Assembly: GCA_020726505.1 (NCBI GenBank)
Contig: JAHLEZ010000014.1
Span: forward strand, 1,488,001 to 1,552,000
DNA: 64,000 bases
Source: Leptodontidium sp. MPI-SDFR-AT-0119
Lineage: Eukaryota; Ascomycota; Leotiomycetes; Helotiales; Leptodontidiaceae
Direction of reading: 5' to 3'
A program made the translations under genes and the position numbers. Below the pieces are notes generated by a model. The model worked only from the letters and a program-made list of their open reading frames with translations, did no database searches and was not told where the DNA came from. Below are positions 34,886 through 45,892 of this stretch, in pieces (position 1 is the first letter of the stretch; each line of letters opens with the position of its first letter).

Positions 34886-36283
34886 CCGACAGCCTGCCGA
34901 TACTGAGCTCAGGGCTATCTGCGATCGCACGGTTTTGACACGGCCTGGATTGGCCTAGGCATGCCGGCATGTCTCGGGTTGGAGCTGTTCTCTAACGAGT
35001 GCCTAGTGTGCTATTGATGGTGCTTGGAGTCTGTCTGTGTTTTGCTATTGCTGGAATCTGTCCTCCCTTCCACTGGTTTCACTGTGCAAGTTTCTCGACT
35101 GGGGCAGGGCTCCAGCCTTGCACTGCGTGTGGAAGCCCTTGTCAGCCGATTTCTGCATTGTTACTTACTCTAGTGTATAGTCAGCATTTTTTTTATTTTA
35201 CTTAACTGCGTTTTATCATTTTCTGAAGTCCTTGATACTCCGTTCAGTAGAATCTGCCGTTCCAAGGATAAGTCGTCTAGGTAGGGGATATGAGATGCTC
35301 GCGGGCAGTTCTACTTTCCACAGTCAGAAAATCGCCTGGATACACAGCTCTGCACCAGAGGTCGTGATGTGTATCGTCAGGATGCGAATCAGACACTAGT
35401 AAGCCTCGACTATGTTCCGCCAGTAGGCATGTACAACCACAAGGAAGGGAGACAGTACAACAGGTGCCCGGTATCTGCAGGCTATAAGTATTAGGTATAT
35501 TGGATATACCTACCTTATGTAATTGTTGTTCTGCCTGCAGGGGTTCACATGAAATAGAGCTCCAGCCATCCAGCGGCTACCTACCTTCAGTGGACGGTCA
35601 GAGAGAACATGTGCACGCGAAGTGCACGGCTATTTCACCTCACAGACTTGGCTTCTTCTTCTATCGCAAGAGGCTGCCAGTCCTGCGGAGTTTTGAAGGC
35701 CTTATGATTAGACAGTGCATTCTTGACACACTCAGGCTTTGCTACCCGGGATCCGCTTCTGAGGTGAATTGGGTATTAGTTCTCCCTCGAAATCACGGAC
35801 AGGAAGAGAAATTAGAGCACTAGCTCTTCGCACTAAATAGTAGGCACACGGTGCATAACCCTCTGGCCGAGGGCCGCCAAAAATCGCGATGACAAAGAGC
35901 ACTCAAGAGGGACTCTATATTGCGCTTGGATGTAATATCATATGTTCGAGGCTCTCTTCGAAGAACGCCACACTGCGCCAAATATTCACGTGATGTATAA
36001 AATACTTGATTAAATACGATAAGCGTTGCTGTGAATACAGATATTAGGTAAAGTTTGAACTGAAATTTGGCCTCATCTCACTCAACAACTTCAATTCAAA
36101 ATCGCATCTGTAGTAGAAAACCAACCGCCCTCCACCGTCGAACAGGTCCACACACGATAAAACCACGCAGAAGCCACTCCATCCACCGAAATATTGAAAC
36201 CATATTCTACTACTCACGCATCTAGTACCGCGTCTCTGGCTCGTCGTCAGCTCCCTGCAGAAGCCAATATCCAGCTACAAGAA
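34886..36283. other. Intergenic region after the HET-ankyrin gene
   Basis: 1.4 kb with no convincing gene. A 107-codon plus-strand frame at 35500 has mixed Cys content but no family. The region is somewhat A/T-rich. Confidence 0.45.
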
Positions 36284-37025
36284 TCAAGTCCCGTGTAGCT
36301 GTTGACCCCATGATTTGGTGTGCTCAGCATACAGTGGTCCGAGGATCGATTCCTCGACATCGTCGAAGAAGTTCGAAGCATTAGTGGAATCGAGATACCT
36401 GATCCCTAAATCCCGCGGACATTCGTGAAAAAGGCACGCGTTCACGACGGCCTCGTATCCTTGGCTCTCCTCTCTTGCTATTTTGCGGTATACGATAGCT
36501 CGTCCCTGGCGCTCGACGATTTGATCGAATCCGATCATATCAGAAAAAGGTTTACTGGCGCAACTCTGTATGCGCACTGCAATTCTAATCAAAAGTGGTA
36601 TTATCTGAGCCGACAAAGACCAGATGAAGCCCTCATTATGAAGATCTTTGACTCTTAAGGACGACGTTAAGGGCAAACGTAAGTCGGCCCGAGCAGAGTG
36701 GAATTGAAATTACTGACTTGAAATGAGGATGTCCGCATTCCGCTTTCAAACATCCGAAGTATCAAGAAGGCCGGCCATCTCGAAAGAGCATTGAAGTCAG
36801 CGCATTGGTGTTTAGCTCATCTAGCGAGCTGTAGTAAGCGGAGTCGTGGTGGAAGCGAGGCGAACTTTGGCTCCTGAGCAACGTTAACGGAGAATGGAGA
36901 ATAATTGGGAACGATGAAAATCTTAGAACCGCAAGATTGCTGGAGCAGTCAAGCATCTTTTGTTTTCTGAAAAGGGTATGCATATTAATCTGCTTATTAG
37001 GTAGTATCGGATTATTAAGTATCAT
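36284..37025 (-). other. Possible decayed coding remnant, unidentified
   Basis: Two open minus-strand stretches (37025-36762 and 36676-36284) have protein-like composition, but I cannot join them into one gene. The second reads as a 130-codon frame with no ATG at its start. Between them, successive frames give fragments reminiscent of a BTB/POZ start (LLDTSDV in one frame, KAECGHPHF in the next). These are separated by a stop and a one-base frame change near 36745-36755. This could be a BTB gene relic or chance. I assign no function. Confidence 0.2.
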
Positions 37026-37122
37026 TATCTTTCTATCATTCTGCCATTAATGCCAAGAGTTCTAGGGAACGATCTTCTCCAGTTCCGTTGTCGTAGCCAG
37101 TCAACTCCCAAGACATACATAA

Positions 37123-38860
37123 TCAACCAAAAGTGGTGGCATTATTCCCCTCATCCCAGTCCGGAGTATACCCAACGAACGGTACAGCTCTCGCCGTGAC
37201 CCGTACTATCCCATCTCCCCATCTCGTCACATGATCATACGTCCTGTCGCTCCCATGTGGGCCCTTGTCCAGCTTCACATAAAAAATCTGCATCCTCGCC
37301 TTATTCTCCGCCGTGCTCCCCGCATTAAAACCCATCGTCCTATTATCTCTAAAGTTCCAGCACGTAACGGCAATAAGCGGAGGAGTTTGCACAGCTTCCG
37401 GCATTGTGGAAGTACCGTCAGGTTCCAGCCGGGCGGACCCTGAATTTTGGATGTAGACGAATGGGGCGTTAGTTGCCGTGTAGCCGGATGGTATCTCGAC
37501 TGCGCCGAAGATATCGGTTACTCTTTCGCTCCAGATGAAGAAAAGATCTGGCTCTGGGATCCCATTGTTGATGTGTGGGATTATAGCAGCCATTCTCTGG
37601 ATTGGAACGGACCATCCGCCGCTGTTGGTCCTTTCGGCCAGAGGCTGTGCTGTTATTTACGTTAGTTTTAATTGAACGAAAAAGAAAGAGTGCTGAGGCT
37701 TCATGAAACCGGCTTACGTGGATAAGTCTCTGAACCAACCCTAAGGACTCTGGATAACCTTGATTTCTTGTCCACGAAAAAGATGTGTACTTCGGCAGGC
37801 CTCGTGCCGTCATTTGTGTCAACAGCTGCAGCCGTCAGCGGGGTTCCCGTACCATGGGCATCTACATCCAAATGTCGCGAAGCCTGAATGCTATCTTGGA
37901 AAATCAAGGGTGGTGTGGGCCATCCTCTGGAGAGTTCGCTGATGCCGATTTTCTTGCTATCTTTAGGCATTTCTTGATAGTAAAGCCGCACGCCCTCGCT
38001 GGGGAGGACAACTGCAACGACTGATGATTTGTTGAGGACTCTGACGACCATCCTGTGGGTGTCTGAGAATTCTGGATAATCCACAAGTGTGAAATTGGTG
38101 GTGTAGATGTCGACGATGGTTTCGATGATCGCATACTTTGTTACTGGGTCAGAGAACGGGCTGACAAAGTAAAGAGCTATTCTCTGTTCCGCGGAATTAG
38201 CTCGCTTGTCATACATGGAAAACGAGAGATGCTTACGGCGATATCGAGTTTTGGGACAGACCAACAAACAGCTGTCATATTGGATGGCTTCCGAGGCGCA
38301 AATGTTCCCGCAAAATGTAGCTTTAACGGGAGCATCGATGACGAGTTCCTCCACATTGCATTATGAAAATCACCTCGGACCCAGACGTCTCCGAACATGT
38401 CCTGGTTGAAAATGAAAGTGCCGGGCTCACACTCGGTTGCTGTGAGATCGTAGACCCCGGTGGGGGGTAGAATGGGGGTGTTGGTAGCTGAATCGTCGAT
38501 GTTTTTATGTCGTTTTTTCACGCCCAGTCCCACGAACAAGCCAGCGAACACTGCCCCGGCAATGCAAGTAGCGAAAATAAGCCATCGAAACCATAGACAA
38601 AAGGATTTTCTGGTCCGCCTTCGGCTTTGTTGGGGGCTTTCATCCGGAGGAGTATCATGAGAGTTGGATTGAGTAGCCCAAAGAGATTCAGTAGGTCGAG
38701 TTGACTCGGTCGGTGGGACAAGCTCAGAGATAGAAGGAGGTCGAACTGTGTAGGCTGGAGGTTTGCCTTCATCTGTGGCTGCTTGATAGGGAGGGAGGCG
38801 ATCAATTTCTCTGGTGTTAGGCATCGCCTCAGCATTTCCATTTCCTCTGTCCCAAGCCAT
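37123..38860 (-). CDS. Type II membrane protein with lectin-like (beta-propeller) ectodomain
   Basis: Predicted 538-aa protein from three exons: 38860-38237, 38183-37718 and 37649-37123. The N-terminus (about 90 residues) is cytosolic and Pro/Ser/Thr-rich with PPxY-like motifs (RLPPYQAA, KPPAYTV). A basic stretch and one membrane segment follow (WLIFATCIAGAVFAGLFVGLG, about residues 93-113), then a Lys/Arg stop. The rest would face the outside. It contains repeated strand-turn units with a YYQ...GWPTPP element and IHDx-free aromatic pairs. This recalls fungal proteins with a membrane anchor and a fucose-binding six-bladed propeller, but the match is weak and the sugar-binding residues cannot be confirmed by eye. 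The gene structure is firm; the function is tentative. Confidence 0.6.
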
Positions 38861-39223
38861 AGCGCAATAAGATCAGTTTTATGGCGGCCGTGTGGCGTTT
38901 TTGACGCGGTGCATATTTTCTGAACGCGGAAACGACATTCAGATATCGGGATGATGTCCAATGTTTGGTGGGGAAGCAGATTCTTGAAGTATAGTGAGAG
39001 ATTCAATCTTCCAAGAGTGGCTTGTGCCGCAATACTTCGTATCCCCTCCTTTGGCTAAATTGGGACCTTGGCTCGGTTAGGCGGCAGATAATAACATCAT
39101 GTGAGCAATTAAAGGAGACACCTAGTGCTTCGCCTTGCAAGATATTCTCCACTTTGACTATCTCAGAAGTCAAAGTGCATAAACAAATTCAGTTTGGATA
39201 GAGGGCTCTCGAGGGAATAAATT
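38861..39223. other. Intergenic region upstream of the type II membrane protein
   Basis: 363 bp holding its promoter and the 3' side of Tad1. No gene or notable motif is seen. Confidence 0.5.
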
Positions 39224-40663
39224 TCAAAACTCGACTCCTTCAATAGGCCAGTCCTCACCACCTTCATTTCTGATCCACCCCTTCAAAGCAATCGCTCTTA
39301 CGTTCTCCTTGACTTCCCTCCTCTTAGATAATGGTAACGAATGTTTCACTGAAGTATATGTGTTGATATCCAATGCCTCTTCGACCTTGGGAACCAGTAC
39401 CGAAGCTGTCTTGGCAATTTCGAGAGCGAGTTTCCAGCTCCGGCGTTTACAGACTCGGCTTGCGCCTTTGAGGGAAAACTGTTTCCTGCCCTGGAGAGAT
39501 CCGCCGATCAAAGTCTCTGTATGATTCGGCGTCCAGGACGTCGATATATTGGATGGTACGATTTTCTCGCCTACCCCCAAAGGCTGGCGGCGACTAGAGG
39601 CGAATTCTTCGTCTGTAGTCAGAATTCCAAAGGGGATGAATGCATAGCCACCTTCCCACTCTCTGTCTTTCAAAGGCGAGAGTCGGCCGGAGTCTGAAAA
39701 GGCTCGGGCACAAGCGGTGAAAGAATGCTGCGATGAGGGCAGTACGAGTGAGTGTATGTAAACATTTTTAGGTGAGATGAGGAGAGAAGTGATCGAAGAG
39801 AGCAGGGAAGTGGATTGCTTCAGAGCAATCTTGTCTGAACACGACTTTGAGAGGCTAGGCGGAGCATCTGGGCGAGATGGCTTTCGCCGTACTGAGCCCA
39901 ATGCCGAGAAGTAACCCCTGCCATGAAGAACCTCGGGCTCTGCTGGCGATAGATCATCAGGCGTGTGGATTTTGGAGGGCAGATCCCAAGGCGTAGCATC
40001 ATCTTGGGCAGCCATAGTGAGTTCCATGCTTGAATCCCCACCTATTCTGTCAGCTGAAAATAAATAAGAATGGGTAATATCTGGGGCGTAAATACATGGA
40101 GCTTCAGAGCAGTACATGTGAAGAATAATATCTTCATTCAACGCAAATGACTGGAAACATGTCTCTGTTATCTCATCTTGAGTTCTAAATCGGATATATT
40201 CTGATGATGCCTTCTCAGATGAAGCTAAGGCATAACATTCTTCGAGTAAAAATCGGTTGAAAGACCGAATCGCTAGGACCTCGGCATGCCAGTCATGAAG
40301 AGTAACTCCTTGAGCTTGCGCAATCTTGTTCTGTGGGAGACATTTCATGCCGGTACTGAAGAATGGTCAGTAGATGTCTCTTAGCATAGACAATTATACA
40401 CACATACGCTACTGCTAGACAAACGAGGTCATTTTTTCCTGTCCTGATTGTCAGCCTTGTGATCTACAGTAGGTGTCAGGGGTGAAACCTTGTGCTACTA
40501 TCCCACTCAACGGGACCCATTCTTTGACATCATCACTCCTCAATAAGGGCTTCCTCTTATTTGGCCATTTTTCGAACTCTCTCAAGACTACACTCGCAAT
40601 CTCATCACCTGAGATGTTCATCACATGAGACGGAGATGTTGTTGATGCTGTTGTTGTTGTCAT
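39224..40663 (-). CDS. TAD1: tRNA-specific adenosine deaminase 1 (Tad1)
   Basis: Predicted 427-aa zinc deaminase that converts A37 to inosine in tRNA-Ala. Four exons join in frame: 40663-40489, 40438-40408, 40355-40096 and 40041-39224. The deaminase motif HAEVLA is near residues 92-97 (zinc His and catalytic Glu). The second zinc motif is created only by splicing out a 54-nt intron (40095-40042): it then reads EAPCGDSSMELTM, as in the family. The block PDAPPSLSKSCSDKIALKQ supplies the further Cys and the conserved Lys of ADAR/Tad1 enzymes. Because that 54-nt intron is stop-free and a multiple of three, its retention would leave an open frame with 18 extra residues inside the active site. The second exon is only 31 nt. 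It is divergent from the NT-C2 gene. Confidence 0.88.
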
Positions 40664-40965
40664 TGCTGTTGGAGAGAAGGCTGAACATAAATAAATGCGG
40701 AAAGGCTAAACCGCACTAAATAGACGAGCGAGACGTCATCTGGCCGGGCCGGGATAGCCCTCACCTACTTCCATCCATCCCACCTGCCCGCCTGCTTCAT
40801 GCCTGCTTATTCCATGTCAACGGAGGAGAAACCACAATGAGACATGAGGCGTTATCGCGACTTCCGCATTCCAGTCATCAACACCTGCTCGGAGTATGAA
40901 TCCATTAAGTATGTGAATCCTCACCCCTAATCAACGACTGCGCAACTGCAAGCATGCATGCAAAC
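40664..40965. other. Divergent promoter, Tad1 and NT-C2 gene
   Basis: 302 bp between the two starts. No open frame and no distinct motif beyond C/T-rich stretches typical of fungal promoters. Confidence 0.5.
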
Positions 40966-42242
40966 ATGCCTCCACCGAACCCCAAGCTGACGATGTTGTC
41001 CAATCTCCTAGTATCCAAAGCCCGACGGGTGCGTAAACAACTCTTATCTTCCCCCCTCATTACCCCACCATGCACCTCGACCATGCCAATCACATACTGA
41101 CATTTCGCAGCCAAAATTCGAACTCATCCTCAAAGTATATTTGCGTGATAAGTTCAATGGTGGCACAATGCTGATAGTACCAGATTATTGATCTGAACAA
41201 CGTCCCCCTCGTCAACGGCACATCCTATGTAAAATGGCATCTCCCCTCCTCGACATCCGCCGAACACCGCGGACGAACTGCGCCCGCTCCTATAAAAGAA
41301 CATAAAGTCAGCTGGGATTATACGAAAACGATTCCCGTCAGACTTACCATCGACAAGAGCAACAATTTGCAAGAATGCAGTGTCAACTTCGAGGTGGTGC
41401 AGGACTACAATAGTGCTGGGATGAGAGGGGAGAAGATCACGCTAGGATTTGTGTCTTTGAACCTAGCAGAGTATGTGGAAGAGAGTGAGATGGGTCCGGA
41501 TGGGGAGGAGGGGGTTGTGAGGAGATATCTGATGCAGGAGAGCAAGATCAATAGTACGCTGAAGATTGGCATCTTGATGAAGCAGGTGGATGGGGAAAGG
41601 AACTTTGTGGCACCTCCACTGAAGACTGCGCCAGTATTTGGAGGTATTGCGGGGATTATGGCGGGGGAGCAAGCAGAGCAAGATGATATCGGACGTGAGT
41701 AGTCTTTGCCCTTGGTAGCGGGTAGTGGATATATGCTTATTGGGATAGATATGCCTATGATTAGTAAATCGCGAGATCATGGCGAGCTACAAGATATGTA
41801 TCGACGAACGCTAGCTGCTTCTTGGGCAGCTCATGCGGACGAGTTGCCTGCGGACCAATGTTTGGAGGACATATTCAATGGCGGAGATGGATGGAAGCAC
41901 CATGACAAAACATCAACTCCAAGAATCACCCACGACGATAGCGGCGGAGAAGAGCGAAATGCCCGACATCATCATCGATCAGTGTCAGGCACAAGTTCGA
42001 AAAGCGGAACATCACAAACTACTGTCACTGGCAAAAGGACGATGAGGATGGGGCACAAGCATTCAGGAAGTCGAGAGACTTTAGGCGGCCCTTCGCCCCA
42101 ATCGGCCTTGGACATGCATGATACTTCTTCGGAGAACTCTTCAGAAAGGGGGAGGACTGGCTTTAAGAACGCCCCGGAGCTGGACGAATTTGATATCAGA
42201 GATGATTTGGTTGCTTGGAGATTACCAGGGACGGTATCTTAA
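40966..42242 (+). CDS. NT-C2 domain protein (EEIG1/EHBP1-type N-terminal C2)
   Basis: Predicted 363-aa protein with an NT-type C2 domain, thought to bind membranes and link them to cytoskeleton or polarity functions in this family. Four exons join in frame: 40966-41028, 41111-41134, 41184-41694 and 41749-42242. Exon 2 is only 24 nt and encodes PKFELILK, the first strand of the domain. Exon 3 continues with IIDLNNVPLVNGTSYVKWHLP, then HRGRTAP and the strand KITLGFVSLNLAEYVE. The region ELQDMYRRTLAASWAA after the last intron is conserved in fungal members. The tail is Ser/Thr/His/Arg-rich and probably unstructured. The Met at 40966 fits the domain start directly. It is convergent with the cyclophilin gene. 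Confidence 0.78.
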
Positions 42243-42494
42243 TAGCTTATATGAAGTACAAAAACATAGGGAGGGGTATAGCGGGACATTTGGGGGCGTT
42301 TTAAGGCTAGGGTCATTCTCTTTTTTGAGATTGTAACATCCACAACTACAACAGCAAGTTTTATTTCTTCCACACGCCAGTGCCTCTGCTTTTGGATGGA
42401 GTCCGATGACTTTTTGTACACTCCTCTAAATCCGCAACCCGAACGCCATGCAATGCCGTATATTCTTGACCAATAATCTAACCAAGTCCTTCAC

Positions 42495-43123
42495 TCACTC
42501 CTCCGACTCCCCCTCCAAAACTCTCGCCTTCAAAATCCTAACCTCCTCCACCGGCCTATCCTCCGCCCCCGTCCTAACCAAGCCCATCCTCTTCACAACC
42601 GCCAACCCCCTCGTAACCCTCCCAAAAATCGTATGTTTCCCATCCAACCAAGGCGTCGGTGCCAACGTAATAAAGAACTGACTCCCATTCGTATTCGGGC
42701 CGCTATTCGCCATACTGAGGATACCTGCGCCGGTGTGCTTGAGCGCGGGCGAGATCTCGTCCTCGAACTTCTCGCCGTAGATTGAGGAACCGCCTCGACC
42801 TGTGCCGGTTGGGTCACCGGTCTGGAGCATGAAGGAGGGGATTATGCGGTGGAAGAGGAGGGTGTCGTAGTAGCCTCGTGAGACGAGGGTGGAGAAGTTC
42901 GTGCATGTCTGAGTGTAGTGAGGGGTGTTAGTGTGGGGTTGAGGAAGGGGGGGGGGGGGGGGGGGGGGGTGGGGTGAGAGGAGGGGGATAGGAACCTTTG
43001 GTGCGTGGTCGTGGTATAGCTCGACGAAGATTGTGCCCTGGGATTGAGTTAGGATGGTATGGGCTTTGGCACCAGCGGATTGGGGCATACCATTGTCGTC
43101 TCGAGGGCGATATTCGTCGCCAT
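42495..43123 (-). CDS. Peptidyl-prolyl cis-trans isomerase (PPIL1-type cyclophilin)
   Basis: Predicted 162-aa single-domain cyclophilin that isomerises prolyl bonds. PPIL1-type members associate with the spliceosome. Three exons join in frame: 43123-43091 (11 residues), 43037-42996 (14 residues) and 42908-42495. The exon-3 block [19 protein letters not shown] contains the catalytic Arg and the QxGDPTGTG signature. It is followed by [29 protein letters not shown] and [12 protein letters not shown], all classic. There is no targeting signal or added RNA-binding domain, and the length equals the PPIL1 norm. The second intron (42995-42909) contains a 23-base homopolymer of G on the plus strand, read as C in the transcript. 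Confidence 0.9.
42947..42969. repeat. Homopolymer of 23 G (plus strand) inside cyclophilin intron 2
   Basis: An uninterrupted run of 23 G, followed by T and four more G. In the cyclophilin transcript it is a poly-C tract about 35 nt before the 3' splice site. It may act as an extended polypyrimidine tract. Its exact length is prone to sequencing error. Confidence 0.9.
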
Positions 43124-43666
43124 CTTGAAAGTTGTGTTTGTTTGCGCCGGAGAGAATAGCGTAAGGGACTGACGATTCGCAGATCCAGTTTTTAACTATC
43201 GGGTAGATTTTGGTTCAAATCCAAGAGTTGCAGACTGTGATTTGGCTTGAGAGGGTGCTGGAGGTCGATATTTCAATTTACTAGAAGCTGGTGTTGTTGA
43301 TTTTGACGAGGCTGAAAGCTTCCACGCGAAAAGCTTCTCCCGCCTCGTTTGGAACATCCTTGCAAGCAAATGACGACGTTGGCTCTTTGATATCAAACAA
43401 CGACACACTTTCCTCCCGTTAAATCTTTGTCATCTTTCCGTCTATCAAAAGCCGCGTAGAACAACGCGTGAATATGGGATTTTGAAACAACTTTTTATTT
43501 TTTCAACGAACCCGAAGCGCGCTCGCGATCTGGCCTCTTGAAACCAACCTCGCCTTTCGACCAGGCTGCTGCTTCACGTGTTAAGCATCCATACCTAGGT
43601 ACACCTCTGCGAAGAAGATCTGGGATCATATCTACAGTCCTAGGGAAAGCAGCTTCATCAGCAACT
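43124..43666. other. Divergent promoter, cyclophilin and signal peptide peptidase
   Basis: 543 bp containing both promoters. There is an E-box CACGTG at 43575-43580 and the palindrome TACCTAGGTA at 43592-43601, about 70 bp before the peptidase start. The reading frame of the peptidase is open upstream of its Met to 43538, but that part looks like leader. Confidence 0.5.
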
Positions 43667-45529
43667 ATGGATGCCTTCTTTTCCTACTTCGAAGGCGATA
43701 GCCCGGTTCTCCAATTCATCGGCAAATGGTGCTACATCATCTACACCAAACGAGAGCTGATTCAGATGTACATCCACCTAATCCTAGCCGCCGTCTTCCC
43801 CATCTACATTGGTGCTCACGCTTCGCTGCGTCGCCCGCCTTCTGCGGCTGTGCCCAAGAAGAGCAAGGATGAAGACGGAGACGACGAGGAGGAAGCTAAG
43901 ATCGAGGGCATGACACCCAGTGATGCTATTGTGTTCCCTATCCTGGCTGGTATCACGTTGGGCGGACTGTATGCGGTTATCAAGTGGATGGACGATCCGA
44001 AGCTGTTGAATAAGATCTTGAATGTCTACTTCTCTGGTATGTTATCTTGGTCTGGGATTTGCTTGGAATATTAGCCTCTGGATTTCCAGATTCTGCTCGT
44101 TTGCAGGTCTTGTCAAATTGAGATATAAATACTAAATCTTCATTCAGGTCTTGGTATCTTTGGAGTTGGCAAGCTAGCAGCAGACTGTCTGAATGTAGCT
44201 ACGACTTTCGTCTTCCCAAATGTCTGGTCATCCGCAAAAGAGACGTATTATATCGAACCTCTGCTCTCCCAACAGGTCACTGGATCGGTAAGCAGAGCTA
44301 GAGTGCAAGTCCACCGCCACTTCGTGGAGGACAAGACGAATCCTTTCCCTGGTGTCTTGTCGGGTGTTCGATTCTCGTCTTTCGTCGATAAGAAGTTGTG
44401 GGCTATTCGTGCGGCGCTGAAGAATCATTGGATTTTCAGAGCGCATCTTCATGGTGAGTTAATGTGGTTGGTTTTTCGGGTCTGGCTGCTAATGTTATGC
44501 ATAGGCATCTTTACTGCGAAGAGTAAAATTCAACTCAATGATGTCCTTGGTTTCGTTATCGGAGTCGCTACAATTGCGTTGTATAACATGAATGGTAAGT
44601 CTCACTGATTCTCGTCTCGTCCAAATCAAAGACTAACTCGTCATCCAGGCAAGGCATGGTGGCTAACCAACATCATGGGTTTCGGTTTCTGCTACGGCAC
44701 TCTCCAACTAATGTCACCCACCACCTTCTGGACTGGCACCCTCGTCCTCTCCGGCCTCTTCATCTACGACATCGTCATGGTCTTCTACACACCCCTCATG
44801 ATAACCGTCGCCACCTCCCTCGAAGTACCCATCAAACTCGTCTTCCCGGGGCCCAAACGCGGCAGCATGCTTGGCCTAGGCGACGTTGTCCTCCCAGGCA
44901 TCATGATGGCGCTCGCTCTCCGCTTCGACCTCTACCTACACTACCTCCGCAAGCAGCGCACCACATCCAAGCCTACCATCCCGCCTCGCGCCATCGAACC
45001 CGATACCATCGTGCGAGCGCCGTACGTCGAAGCCACTGGCCAATGGGGCGAGCGTTTCTGGACTAGACGCACCAAAAAGGAAGATGCTGATACTGTCGCT
45101 GACGGAGCTCGTTTCTCGAAGGTCTACTTCAAGGCTAGTTTAGTGGGTTATGTACTCGCTATGCTCGTCACGCTCGTGGTTATGAATGTTTTCAACCATG
45201 CGCAGCCTGCTCTGTTATATCTCGTCCCTGGGGTGCTGACGGCGCTTTGGGGCACGGCGCTTGTGCGGAGGGAGGTGGGTTTGATGTGGGAGTACTCCGA
45301 GGACGGAGAGTGGGGACTTGAACCTGAGAAGAAGGAAGATGGTGTTGAGAAAGATGGTGTTGATGTCAAGAAGGAGAAGAATGGCAGTAATGAGCTTGTT
45401 GGTGGTGGTAGCCTGGACTCGGAGGTGGGACAGACCAAGAAGGCGGCTGATGAGCATAAGCATCATGTTTTCTTGCTCTCGCTTGAGGCACCGAGAACTG
45501 GGCTTGAAGCGAAAAAGGCGAAGATTTGA
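43667..45529 (+). CDS. Signal peptide peptidase (intramembrane aspartyl protease)
   Basis: Predicted 548-aa multi-pass ER protease of the presenilin/SPP family that cleaves membrane-embedded signal peptides. Four exons join in frame: 43667-44036, 44148-44453, 44505-44594 and 44649-45529. The two catalytic aspartates are D296 in IYDIVMVFY and D334 in LGLGDVVLPG. The PAL motif is in QPALLYLVPG near residue 438. Nine hydrophobic segments can be traced. The N-terminus faces the lumen side in this family. An acidic loop (DEDGDDEEEAK) follows the second helix, and an extended charged loop of about 75 residues separates the GLGD helix from the PAL helix. The C-terminal tail is Lys/Glu-rich. The ORF is open for 43 codons before the chosen Met, which begins the hydrophobic domain at the usual place. 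Confidence 0.9.
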
Positions 45530-45892
45530 GAGAGGTTTCTATAGGGAATCGGTTACGTATCTAGGTTCTGGTATTGCATGGAGCGAGCATAGGGATGGCG
45601 TATGAGGGTTAGGAAAAATGCAATTCTTTGAGACAGAAACATGACGTTGAATAGTATCAATTGTGATGCGTTCTGTTTGGACTTATCGTCTTTCTGACTC
45701 TAATTCTAAATCTGACTCTAATCTTGTAATGTCAACATTGCTTCCAGCCCATTCCTTTTCCCAACCCAAACCTCGGTTTAATGCCTCAACGCCGTTTCTA
45801 TAATTTCAAATATCCCATCTTCCCAGCCCACATCTGCTTTCTCTCAAAACTCTCGCTCTCACACCTATGTCGTAGAATTCAATGCAAAGACA
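45530..45892. other. Convergent 3' intergenic region
   Basis: 363 bp between the ends of the signal peptide peptidase (+) and the acetyltransferase (-). Two TCTGACTCTAAT-like direct repeats lie near 45693-45725. Otherwise nothing seen. Confidence 0.5.

Noticed and set aside
35500..35823. 107-codon plus-strand frame with several Cys
   Set aside because: No signal peptide, no introns that extend it and no known pattern.
40042..40095. Continuous 374-codon Tad1 frame without the 54-nt intron
   Set aside because: Reading through destroys the conserved zinc motif, while a normal GT-AG intron restores it.
43190..43250. tRNA-like TTTGGTTCAAATCC stretch
   Set aside because: Resembles a T-loop, but no A box, anticodon arm or closing acceptor stem could be found.
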